A DNA stretch of 64,000 nucleotides. Source: Gymnopilus junonius (taxonomy: Eukaryota > Basidiomycota > Agaricomycetes > Agaricales > Galerinaceae). The stretch covers positions 223,448-287,447 of the forward strand of contig JADNYJ010000033.1 in NCBI GenBank assembly GCA_015501075.1, given 5' to 3'. Below the pieces are notes generated by a model. That model searched no databases, was not told where the DNA came from, and worked only from the letters and a program-made list of their open reading frames with translations. Numbering within the stretch: position 1 is the first letter of the stretch; every line of letters starts with the position of its first letter. The translations under genes were made by a program, and so were the position numbers. Below, in pieces: positions 35,106-46,407 of the stretch.

Positions 35106-35338
35106 CTGTACTAAAACATTCAATCCGTCAGGCCTTGTGACCTGTGACCGACCTGACGAAATTTTGGTTTCATCAAATTGCCTTTTTGGGCCATTTTTGA
35201 TGAATTTATAAGCAAATTTAGACCCGGCACGCTGTGCCGGGGCCAAATTTTTGAGTTTTTGGCGTGACCGGGGCTGAAATTCGACGATTTGAGAGGCCCT
35301 GTGACCTGTGACCTGTCGAATTGAACGTTTTAGTGCAG
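35106..35338. mobile_element. MITE 2, 233 bp, TA target
   Basis: Inverted ends read CTGTACTAAAACATTCAATC (left) and CTGCACTAAAACGTTCAATT (right, reverse complement), flanked by TA at 35104-35105 and 35339-35340. Subterminal copies of GTGACCTGTGACC lie inside both ends. No coding capacity. Confidence 0.8.
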
Positions 35339-35677
35339 TATATTTCCTTTTCCCTGACTCTATCACGTGAGTGATATATAGAAAGGTTCTGTTGGAGCGC
35401 AACAGTTTTCCCATCAATAAGCTGGGTATTTTCGGCATAAAAAAGAATTAAAAAATAAAGAAAAGGGGAAGTTGAAAGAAATTCAAGAAAATCTACCTCA
35501 CACCTTGGGATCCTCTATAATTTGGGGTAAATAGTCCTGTATTGCATTCTCAAGTGTATGAATGACTGGAATTTTCCTCCCCGCACTGTCGCACATGGTA
35601 GTTAGTGCTCCTTGTTAACTAAATGCCAACTTTTGCTTTTTATAGTAATTGCTTCACACCAACATTCATCTCCTATA

Positions 35678-36193
35678 CTGTTGCATTTCATTCAATTCAC
35701 CGGTCACGGGTCACAGGCCCTCCAAAATCAGTGAAATGTCACAGTTGTCCATGGTCACAAGGCTGAGTGGTGAAACCATTTGATGGCCATAAATTTGGTC
35801 ATTTTTGCACTTAAAATCGTAAAAATCACCCCAGAACTGGTGAACTGCCACTCTGGTAAAAGTTGTGAGACTGTAATTAGTTAAACTAAGTATTTTGTGG
35901 CTTAGAGGTCAATGTCCGAGTCTTCATAACTGGGTTTGATATCATGCTACCAAAATCAGACAGATGATTGCTACGTAAGTAGTTGAAAAAGAACACATCA
36001 GGTGAGAATCAAACCCACTGCCTAGAGCAGTCATTGAACTACTTTGACATATACTACCAGTCCACCATGACAACTCTGTAAGACCAGTGAAATTTTAGGT
36101 AGGTCACAGGTCCCAAGCCCACCTGGTGAACCTGGCATTTCACCAGGCAGGTCACAGGTCACAGGGGGTGGTGAATTGAATAAAATGCAACAG
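35678..36193. mobile_element. MITE 3, 516 bp, TA target
   Basis: Inverted ends read CTGTTGCATTTCATTCAATT (left) and CTGTTGCATTTTATTCAATT (right, reverse complement), flanked by TA at 35676-35677 and 36194-36195. It shares the GGTCACAGGTCACAGG-type subterminal motif with MITE 2, so the two are probably related. No coding capacity. Confidence 0.8.
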
Positions 36194-38079
36194 TATTATA
36201 TATCCTTTCATGCATTATTTCTTGAGCTTTCAAATGAATTATTACTAACTAGGAGCCAATATTTCAGGCTGAGGAAAGGATTAAATTCAACACTTCACCT
36301 TGTCAAATGCCATTGGCCATCCATTTTTCTTTGAAAAAACTCACACGTGCTCTCTTTTATGTATTTGAGTTTTGTAAAATTTATTGGGATTTTATTTGAA
36401 TCTATAATGTGTAGTTCGAGGCAGAGCATTTGCAGGATGTGCAGTGTTGTCATCACATGAGTTATCTGCCATGCCAGATAATTTTGTGCCTGTAAGCCTA
36501 CTAGTTGACACATCAGTATGGTAACTGGTAATTTCAGAGAGACAGAAGTGTTTATAATATGTTACTATACCTACATATGATATTGTAAAGCATTAGAAAA
36601 AATTTTGAGGCTTGAGGCTCTGATAAAAGATCGTCGAGTTACATGCCCGGACATTGCCAGGCAGATACTGGCAGATAAATGCCCAGCCGATTGATGGGTA
36701 AACCAGCGCAATGGCTAAGACTGACCTGTTCTATTTGTATATGTTTACTGTGCCTTACATAGACAAGATTTATGGAAAATGAATATTTTAATGTGACCAC
36801 AAGGAGGAATTTGTCCTAAATGTAAATGAGAATGCACCAGGGATGGATTTATTTTGCATAAACTCAGGTTCCGAGCAGGGTCATGCTATACTTCAGGCCA
36901 TCATGAACACAATTTTGACAAAATAATCAATCCATTTTGAAGGGCCTCTTTTACTTATACTATCTGACAAGCAAATTTGACAAGACCAGGCCTGACTGAG
37001 TTGAAAGCCTAGCCTAAGGAAACAGGCTAGGCAACACTGACCCACAAACAAGAATATGAATTGAGTATATTTGGTAGAGCTTTGTAAATGTGTAAGGGAT
37101 GTATGAGTATATAATGGCATTGTGAAAAGGAAGAAGGAAGAGAAAGCCCCTAAAGGGCCCATTAGTAGATCAGCATGATTAGTAAATATGGCACAATAAT
37201 GTGTAATCATGTGACCATGATTACACCCTCCCCCCTCCTGTAGCAAAAGAGCACCCCAAAAAACATGCAACTAGAGAGAGAAAAAAAATGAGAGGGGAAT
37301 AAAAAAATACATACAATGCTCAGCATAGGTGCATCAAAACCCAGTGGGAAAGCTACCAGCTGGCCAAGGATGAAGGAGAAATAGTACTAAGAAAAGCCTA
37401 TCTAGTTTTGATTTGGCCAACCAGATGTCAAGGGCTTTAGCATCCTTGAGTTCAGTTCCAGACAACTAGTGGTTTTCTTTGGGTCTATAGCCTTGGTAGT
37501 GAATGAGGTAATGGAAACCATGACCACATCAGCATTCATCAATGATATCATGTACAAAATATTCTTGCTCACTGTCAATGAGAATCAGGGCAGGAGTTCA
37601 AATTCACATCCAGGAAAGAGAGTGGGATCATTCTTAGTGTTTGAAAGTCCAGTTAAGTCCAGTTTTTTGCCTCAAAAGTGATAGACTGAGACCAAGACCA
37701 GTCCACCAATGTTTCAGGACCTCAAAAGACTGGACTGGACTGCTTAAAACTGGTTTAAATTGGTCTTTCATGGTCCTGGACTGGTCTTGGTCTTAACTGG
37801 TTTGAACCAGTTTAAGACCAGTTTTTTGGTTACAAAGGTGCTAAAATTAATGTTTTTAAGATGGTAATAAATTTTAGATTGATTGTAGCTTTAAAATAAG
37901 CCCAAGAATGTCTTAAACAGTGATAGGGTACCTACCCAGTTACCTATGAATTTCGCAATTTTACTATATTTATGTGCTAAATATATCATTAATGATCCCA
38001 GATAACACACCTAATGCAAGGGTATTAAGAGTAGGCAGTATGACCTCATACTGGCCAACTAAAGACAGAGTGTCTATTA
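36194..38079. other. Repeat-rich spacer without a recognised gene
   Basis: AT-rich sequence with short chance frames only. From about 37636 a segment begins AGTGTTTGAAAGTCCAG and continues with many ACTGGTC/GACCAGT motifs, including the palindrome AACTGGTTTGAACCAGTT near 37796. The same head occurs near 42797, so this is a dispersed repeat whose right end is not clear. Confidence 0.5.
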
Positions 38080-41000
38080 CATCAGGAAAAAGGGTCTTGG
38101 CTCTGAGGTGGGGAGAGAGAAGTGAGAAGACAGCCAGAGATGTTCAGAGAACCTCAGAGCTGCAAGAGTGCCAGTCAGGCTCAGAGTGCCACAGAGCAAA
38201 GTCTTGACCGTGGTCCAAAGCAGCCTTTGCTCTGGGGTACTCTGATTTCTCTGCAAATCCCTGTGAGTGTCTCAGAAGTCAGATCTTGACTGGAATACTT
38301 TGTATTGAAGCCTCATTTAACTCAGAATGGAGAAGTAAGAGGTGTAAAAAGAACATATAATCTACATAAGGGGTACATGGGCTGTGTACAGACAAGGGAT
38401 ATCCTAACTACTTGCAGAATAGCACTATTTCCTCTTCTCCTCTCTACACACAGTAACAGAAACCTATCATGGAAGCTTTGATTAGAAAGAGTTAATAAAA
38501 GATAGAATAACAAACATACCTGAGTATAGGACAGCATGGTAGTGAGAAGTCAAGCTGAGCACTGTATCAAAGCAGCTGGTTAGCAGTAGAAAGAAATGAA
38601 AGGTTAGAGGGGTATACCTTCAGAGCTGGCTGCAAGAAGCATAGTCAAAGCCTATTGAATTACCATGTTAGTGCTACAGAATAGAAAAGGAAAAAAGAAA
38701 GAGCATACTGCAGTCAGCAAGGCTGGACAACAGCAGTGGCGGGTGTGACATATCACACCCTGCGCCTGCCAATGTGGAGCTGACAACCAGACGAGCATCC
38801 ACGATGCAGTCGTAGATGCCAGGGTGAGTGGCAAGAGGTGATGGAGAGATGAGAAGCATGAGGACGAGGAGAGGGAGAGGCCATGGAGAAGATGCACGCA
38901 AAATGGTGGTGGAAGCGGAGGACTGCCGTCGAGGTGTGTTGGCACCCATGGAGCTCAGGATATACTGTTAAAGTCATTTGTTAGCATAGAAAAGGAGGGG
39001 AAGGGAGGACTTACCAGAGCTGCATGAGCAGCCATGACTGCCACATCATGACGTGGGCCATGCGGCGATCAGCCCATTGATGGGCTAGGTGGCGTGCATG
39101 CCAGTGCGAAAGGTGGAGGTGGAGTCCGAGTGGGCACGGTTGAGGTGTCGAGATGGAAGGAGGAGGCGGAAGGAGGTGGTGACGAGGGTGAGAGTATTCT
39201 ACAAAATGAGTAGTTAATAAGAAAGGGGAGGATGCATGTACCTAGGCCAGTGACATTGGACAAAGCAGTGGTGGCAGCTGCCACATCACGATGCGCATGT
39301 CATGGTTCCAAGCATTGCCAACCAACTGGCATCCACAGGTTGACGTGGATGCCAGAGGCAGTGGCAAGAGGTCAAGGTGAGCGGAAGGGGTGGAGAGATG
39401 AGAAGGGGGAGTGGAGGTGATGGTATAAAGACAAGACTTAGAGAAGTTCGAACAGAAGTTCGAACTTCTGTTGATTGCCATCATGTGACATATGGGAAAG
39501 TGCAAATGCAAAGTCGACTTTGCGTTTGCACTTTCCCACCTCTCCTTATTCAACAAACGCGATCACGCATCGCATTCCACAATGCAACATTGAATCATGT
39601 TTATTGAGAGGAGGAATTGACGTGCCTTGAGCGTTCGGGGTGAGAGGTCAGCCAGACCCGGCTGGCCGGCAAACCCTGAGATGCAATCAATGGTCTGTGC
39701 ATCATTGATGGAGCCCCACTCCTCTCTTCCTCTCCATCACCTCCCCTCTTCCTCTTCCTCTTCCTCCTCCTCCTCCTCCTCCATTCTCGCCCCTCCCTCC
39801 AATGAGGATGTGGGCTCCTTCAAGCTGGGTGCGGGGTAGGCTTCACATAGGGGGACCCATGGTGTGGGAGGCCCAACAGGTGCGTACAAGGGCATACATG
39901 CGTTCTGCATGTGTACGCTCTTTTTCTTTTGATATCTTTTCTTGATTCATATTCTACTAACAAACCTTTGTTTCTTTTTCTTAGATTTGATTATATGTTG
40001 GCCCTAGCACCTCCTCTGCCCTCCTCGCCATGCAATAGCGAGACGGGCGTGGATATTTCCCTTTCCTTGTGACAACCCCACCCCCCATCTTCCTCGCATG
40101 GAAGAGTGAGTCGGAGGTGGGTTACTTCACCTCTCCAACCCAGCCCAGGGCCGTTGCCATCACCATCGCTACCTCCCCACCTCCTTGTCACTCGGGAAGA
40201 TGAGCAGGAGGTGTGGTGAGGATAGCGGACTCTCCCCGCCCTCCCTCTGCCGCCAGCGCCCAATGCCACCTCCCTCACATTGAAGAGCGAGTCGGAGGTG
40301 GCTCGTCTACCTTTCTGGTAGGCAGTGGCTGTCATCATCGCCGCCATCGCTGCTGCCCACCCTTCCTTGCTTGTCACAGCAAGCCGAAGGTGTGGGTTGC
40401 TTGCTGCAGGTTACACCCAGCTGCCCCCCTGCTCCTGGCTCATTCATGGAGGATGAGCTAGGGTCGTAGCTGGCGCCATCGCACCCCGCTACCACCAGCC
40501 TATGCCATCAACCTCGCCGCGGCTCCACCCTCTCGCTATGCGTGAGTTCAGGGTAGATGCCTACAGCATTGCATCACAGCTGATGCACCACATCCCTCAT
40601 CTGTAAGACTGAGTCGAATGTGGGCATCTTGGATCATGGCTGCCATGACAACGGTTCATGGCCATATCCCCCCTTGCTCGCAAATGCAGGCAGGAGGGTG
40701 GGGGTGTGTCCCGTGGTCAACGGTACGAGGCTCTGACCACCCTGCTCGTGCAAGGTGTCGAGCTGGTCAACGGCTGTGGATACAAAGGCCCCTTTCCCTT
40801 ACCAGCACCCCTCTTCCTGTCCCTGCAACACAGATTTTGCTCCTGTTGCCTTTCCTTTTCTTTTTTGTAGTCTACAGCTCATGTATATACAGTAGTCTAC
40901 TAACTTATAAACTAATACAATTTATTTCTATGCTTATTTGACTGAATTTAAGACAAGCAAAGCAGTGGGGAAGGGCTGTCAGAGGTGGCCAGAGAGGGAC

Positions 41001-41095
41001 TCAGACCAGCTGAGAGAACAACAGGGAGCCTCAGAGTTGCTGTAGCATGGCCGTGCTTTCAGATCAGCGGAGAGCTAAAACATGTTTTCCTGATG
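38080..41095. mobile_element. Element A: 3016 bp TA-flanked element, left arm of a giant inverted repeat
   Basis: It starts CATCAGGAAAA and ends TTTTCCTGATG, flanked by TA at 38078-38079 and 41096-41097. Apart from a handful of single-base changes and 1-2 bp indels, it is the reverse complement of 51485-54502 (element B). It is a diverged relative of element C (3345-6101). The interior is GC-richer than the flanks and has short Pro/Ser/Ala-rich frames, no transposase signature, and a 44 bp palindrome at 39494-39537. The near-identity of A and B means recent duplication or gene conversion. Confidence 0.85.
39494..39537. repeat. 44 bp near-perfect palindrome inside element A
   Basis: Arms GGGAAAGTGCAAATGCAAAG and CTTTGCGTTTGCACTTTCCC enclose TCGA, with one mismatched pair. 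The same structure is kept in B at 53044-53087 and, decayed, in C at 4539-4588. Confidence 0.9.
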
Positions 41096-41097
41096 TA

Positions 41098-43918
41098 TGA
41101 AACTACTACCCATAGCATGATGGTAGTAACTGAGTAATGATCTGGGACTAGGTCTATTCAGTAAGCTCAGAGGTGCCTATAACAAGGGTTACCAAAGATC
41201 TAAATGGGACCTAATAATACACTCGAGTCATTAACTATCAAGAGGGCATTGCCAATATGTGATAGTACCCAAGACCTGATAATAGTGCAAACCTCTAAAT
41301 ATGGAGGTAGCCCAAAAATATCTAAATAGCTCACATAAGGAAATATGGTGATTAGCATGGAAACTGTAGGTGCATTCCCAGGAGCAACCCTTCCAATAAT
41401 AGATATGGCTTAAGTGGGAGATAGTCCACCCACCAGCCTGGCACCACAATGGTGCAATAGCTTGAGGCCTAGCATCTAGACTAAATAGCACATCATTATC
41501 CTGATGATAAGACCACCAGCCAAATTAATCAGACCTAACTGAGTGGACAATTCCCCCATCACTCAAAAGTACATTAGTAAAATAGTGTGCCAAATTAGGC
41601 ATGGACCTGCTGAGTAGGGATAGAGTACACCCAGCAGTTTTACATGCTAATAATAGAGACTCTCTCATAGGTATAAAAGCTGTAGAAAACCAGTACAATA
41701 GGCAGGCAATCCACCCCTGTAGAGTGCAGATAATAGTGCAGACACATTCAGGAGGAGTACCTCAGTGATTAAAACCAGATAATTGATCATTCCATTTCAT
41801 TTCATTGAAATCAATTGAAGTTGTGGCCCATTTCATTTCATTTTGTTGTAAGCCATTTGCATTGAGAACCCTCATTTTGTTTCATTTTGTAAAAGGGTCA
41901 GAACTTGCTAAGATACTCTACCATGTTTAGCATGGACAGTTAAATCAAAGCACCCCAGTTAAAAGCCAACCAAAAGACTACCAAGTCACTAAGATCTTAA
42001 AATCTATCCAAGCCTCCAAACAACTTTACCTAGAGCTTGTCTCAATAGAGGTGTTTGCAAAGACAAGAGTTGAGTTTGAAGTAGAGTGTGTTGTTGTTGT
42101 TGTAGGACAATAACTAGCATGCTAAACTAAGAGCTCTACTCTTATGTTCACCCTTAAGCAAGAACTAGCATTTCACTGGTCCCATGTGTGATGGCCATCG
42201 GCCTGCCATATTTATCGGCACACTAGATTGTGTATGCCTTTCATCACAGTCAACTTCTTCCTGCTCTTTGGCATCCATATGCTCTTCAAACAGCTCTAGA
42301 TAATTATGTTGAAATAAAGTTACGATGCTTTTATGTAAGTAAAACATTGTTGTTTTAGAGGATGTTCTTGTAACACTCTGTGATCCTGGGGCATCTCAAC
42401 ATTTCTGCAATCAGGACAATGGCATGCTTGTTTGGCTTGGTCCGGCTCTGCAGTCAAGCTGATGGTGTGCTTGTTTAGCTCAAGTTCAGCTTTATCTGGC
42501 ATATTCTTCTGCCATGTTGTCTTTTTCTTCAACAAATCATTGATTCTTGTCATGGCAGTATTCTCTGTTTGTTGTTAAATTTTACTGCTGTGAAACTTAT
42601 TTTGTATGTATAAATATTAATGGGCTTGTTTGGTGGAAATATGTTTTTGTAAGATGGCTGTGAATGGAGCCCTAGTGCAAGGCAGTTATATTTAGATTCA
42701 GATTATTTTTAAATGCTGCATCTTGTCTGCTGATATAAGCAGCATCCCTCTGCTGCTTATATAATATAATAAGTTACAAGGGCCACTAGAACTAGTGTTT
42801 GAAAGTCCAGTCTGGTCCAGTTTTTGGGTGCCCAAGGACCCTAACCAAGACTGAGACCAGTTATGTAAAATTAGAAATGTCTAAATAACTGGACCAGACT
42901 GCAACTAACTGGTCTTGATTGGTCTTGTGCAGTTATTTGCAGTATAACCAGTTATCAACCAGTTATAACCACTTTTTTGACATGAATAATTGTCTCATAG
43001 TGTAAACTAAATGAATCACAATTTTTACGGTCAAAACAAGCTCAAGAACATCACAAATGGTTGAGAAATGATAAAATTAGAGCAGATTCAACAATTTTTG
43101 CGAGTATTGCTATAACTTTCTTAATTCTCAACCGAATTTTACGTTTTCTGGGTCATTCGAAAGCTATAATATGTGGGTATAATCGTGCAAAATTTCAGAA
43201 TATTATGACTCGTTCTAACTGGTTAAGACTGGTTTTAAGCAGTTACAAAAATTCTAAAATTTGGACTAACTGCTAACCAGACTGCGGTTTATGGTTACAA
43301 TGGTTAGTATATTTTGCAGTTAGCATCAGTTAATGCAATATGAACTTCAACAAATGCCTCATGCACCAGCAGTGTGTGGCAAAAGGCAGCTATATTTAGA
43401 TTTGACTTATTATTAGTATCTGGTGTGTGATTATATCAGCAGCATTCCTCTGCCGCTTATATAATCTAATATCTGTGCCAAGGTACTATCAGATTTGCTG
43501 TTCAAGGTGCATTCTATTTTATTCTGAAGGGCATATATTTAAATTTTACCTATCATCATATATAGATGGTCTAATACTATTTGTGAAGTAGGAAAAGCAT
43601 TGTCCTGCCATGTGAAGTGGTGGCCCACTAAAACAAGTACCATGATATATGTGCCAACTTCCCATAACTCAGCTCAGTGAAAGTATTTGCCAGTCCACTT
43701 TTCAATGCAATGTAACAGATTTTGTGTGTGTGCCTGATGGATGCATCTCCTACACATAGGAAAGCCAAAGGTACAATCCTGGCATCTCCAACTGGCATTG
43801 AACACATTTTATATGCTTCTCATCTAAGTCTTCTCATGACAAAAAAGCATCCAAAATGTCACTTGCTTTGTTGACATATTTCTTCACATATTCCCTTTGA
43901 GTCTGTTAAGAAGAGTAA
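41098..43918. other. Interior of the A-B inverted pair, no recognised gene
   Basis: AT-rich sequence. A repeat head AGTGTTTGAAAGTCCAG at about 42797 matches the one at 37636 and is followed to about 43310 by ACTGGT/AACCAGT-rich sequence. Two short minus frames (42165-42347 and 42320-42553) have a Cys-His-Cys-Pro-Asp-Cys group but no recognised family. Confidence 0.45.
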
Positions 43919-43962
43919 ATGTTGCAGTTTGGATCAATAAAAATGTTATCTACTTTTCCACT

Positions 43963-44247
43963 TCATGTTGATCCAGATGGTTCTGATGGTTCAAAGTCAA
44001 GAAAGCTACTGTCCATCTCTACTTCATTCTGTGCCACTTCCTTTTGCACTTTGTTTGACTTTGCTGCCAATGCCAATGCCAATGCTGATGCCTCTTTACA
44101 AAGAGGTACCAGAACTCTTTTTCTTTTTATTCCTGATGGAGTCAATTTGTCCACAATGTCATGCATAAGAACTGCTGCTGAGTCTTCATCATCTTCAACA
44201 AGTGCTCTTGTCTTTTTGCATGGTTGGCGGATGCTCATAGTTTGAGT
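43963..44247 (-). CDS. Small unknown basic/acidic protein, about 92 residues
   Basis: The frame from the Met near 44238 begins Met-Ser-Ile-Arg-Gln-Pro-Cys-Lys-Lys-Thr-Arg and has an acidic Glu-Asp-Asp-Glu-Asp patch, a basic Gly-Ile-Lys-Arg-Lys-Arg segment and an Ala/Leu-rich helix-like stretch. It is divergent from the gene remnant at 44396. Unrecognised; might be a transposon accessory gene. Confidence 0.3.
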   Translation of the reverse strand, partial: TQTMSIRQPCKKTRALVEDDEDSAAVLMHDIVDKLTPSGIKRKRVLVPLCKEASALALALAAKSNKVQKEVAQNEVEMDSSFLDFEPSEPSGST

Positions 44248-44395
44248 AGAATGAATGAAGAAAGAAAGGAAGGTAAAATGTGCCATGCATGAGGCTTTAT
44301 GGGAAATATGCCTCATGTTTTCCTGCAGTTCATTGCAATTGTTGATTTGATATTAAGCCCACTTTGCTTTTTCATTCTCAACTATTGGCAGTAGT

Positions 44396-45400
44396 ATGGA
44401 ACCCAAACAACCACCATTCAGAAAACTGTGGAAAGGCTGCAAGTATAACATTGAAGAAATGAAGCAAATTCTCCCATTTAAAGACAAGTTTATTGAGGCC
44501 AGCACAGCTCCATCATGTCTGCTAATCATGAGGTCTGAAATTCTGCCTGCAATGTTTAACTATTGGCATGCTTTAGGGAAAGAACCTAGAGATTCTGATG
44601 AAGGGAAAGTATGGTGAGAATTCACAATTTATGTCATCTTGCTAGAATGCCAAAGGACACATAATCTTAGGAACTCTCTGAATGGTGCACAAATAACTGG
44701 CAGGCTACTCATGGATTAACTAAGCCCTCTAACCACTTCAAGCCTACCCACAGAAGTGTGCTTTGGAAATTCAGACAAGATGATGTGTTGAAAGAAATTG
44801 CAAAGATCCTCAATGTAGAGATGGCAACAACAGAAACTCCTGGATGGTTCACTGCATGGACTTGGGCCACAAAACAACTAATCAAACAGATGACAAATGC
44901 AGAACTGCAGCAACTTGACAAGCAAGTTATAGAAGCATCTCAAGTTGGTTATCCAATCAATGTACAATGCAGGTGAGTTGTTGCTGACTATATGCCAGTG
45001 CTGACACCAGTTGAATTACTTCACTGACTGTGTGGCAGTTTGGTGAAGAAGTTTCATGAGAAACATGTAAAGCAAGTTATGCAAGACCACTACAAGGAAA
45101 TAGGGATGACTAGTGCATCAATAATTGCATATACACAACCTGATGAATGAATGGTCATTGACATGTAAGTCTCATATTTCTAAAACATATTGCCAGACAC
45201 AACAGACCGAAATAGTGTTGACTTTATTTTGGAAATCATGGGAGTCCCAGCCAAATCATTCACTGAAATATGCAAAGATGAAATCCAGGAAATGAAATTC
45301 AATCTTATGAACTACATAAAACACTTGGAAAAGAAAAAGAAGAACCCATTATTGCTGATTGTTATGACGTTGATGACAGAACCTAATCTGATAAGATAAG
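44396..45400 (+). pseudogene. Unknown gene remnant in pieces, mushroom repeat-associated type
   Basis: Four pieces read in the same direction: 44396-44617 (Met-Glu-Pro-Lys-Gln-Pro-Pro-Phe-Arg-Lys-Leu-Trp), about 44668-44973 (Val-Leu-Trp-Lys-Phe-Arg-Gln-Asp-Asp-Val, then Pro-Gly-Trp-Phe-Thr-Ala-Trp), about 45043-45146 (Lys-Lys-Phe-His-Glu-Lys-His, then a stop after Pro-Asp-Glu), and 45196-45399. Some gaps look like 50-60 bp introns. Pieces of this sort are, from memory, common in mushroom genomes and unassigned. The stop near 45148 suggests decay. No function is proposed. Confidence 0.4.
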
Positions 45401-45953
45401 GTCTGACATAGTAGTCATAGAGGTCATTCGATGAAGTCCACTAAGGTATTGTCTTCAACAGAAGATTGCCTGAGTGGTTCAAGTTCACTCTGGTTGTTAC
45501 AAGAGAGTTATATTCTCAAGAACAAGCTAACAAGTACAGTAGGCTAGCTACGGTTTATATACTATTTGGGTTTGATAATAATATAAATGAAATGATAACA
45601 AAACAAGTAGAATCGGAAAAGGGGTGATCATCATCGGGGCAGTACAAGGGATGATGATCAAAAGGAAAGATTGTCCTCATACATGTAAGAAAGTGAATGA
45701 TCATCTTGCAAGCAAAGATGATCATAAAGAAACTATAAATAATAAATCATCTGATAAATGATAACAAGAAAAGAAAAAGAGATGCACCAATAAGATAACA
45801 GTGAAATGGGGATCATAACACTGATCACAGTTAGTGCGGTCCAAAGTTGGCAAATCTGTTGCTTGAAAAAACAGCTGATGGCTATTCCATCATACCAATT
45901 TTAATACCAACTGATGGATGGATCAAGAGGGATTGGGAAGACTTGTTTTCACA
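45401..45953. other. AT-rich spacer, no gene seen
   Basis: Contains repeated GATGATCA/TGATCATC motifs between about 45620 and 45730 but no coding frame. Confidence 0.45.
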
Positions 45954-46407
45954 ATAAGGTAGCAGCCATTAGGAACCAGCCACCTTATGTAAGTAAAAAT
46001 CACCTCAAACGGCAAGCTCAATTACTTCCTCAACACTCTTGAAATTATTATTTGAATGCCTAGGAGTGGTAGCATACATACTAAGCTTTAATTCTATGGT
46101 CTTACTTTCCAAAATTTTTACTTTGAGGCCAAGAAATTTCCAGATCTTTTTTTTCTCCAAAAATGTCTCAAAATGGCCCAAAAGCTTGATTGGCAATGGC
46201 ACAAAAAAATGAAAATCTGCTCAATGATATTTTGCTGCTTATATAATATGACCACATGACTTATGTAGGGCAAAGAAACAACCCTCTTGGGCCACAAAAA
46301 AAAGGAATATTCTGCACAAAAATCACCTAAAAGCCTTTAAAACTATGGGACGATGATCCAAAGCATCAACAGCATGACTGAACAACTTTGTATGTGCTGA
46401 AAATGGC

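Noticed and set aside
35641..36200. Short direct repeats suggesting a CRISPR-like array
   Set aside because: The recurring GGTCACAGG units are irregularly spaced, lie within MITE ends and have no unique spacers of constant size; the genome is also eukaryotic.
39749..39785. CTC/TCC-rich run near 39750 (and its complement near 52800) as a functional repeat
   Set aside because: Simple microsatellite-like low complexity within elements A and B, without other support.
41780..41880. Repeated CATTTCATTTCATT motif as a regulatory element
   Set aside because: Simple-sequence drift without symmetry, conserved copy or gene nearby.
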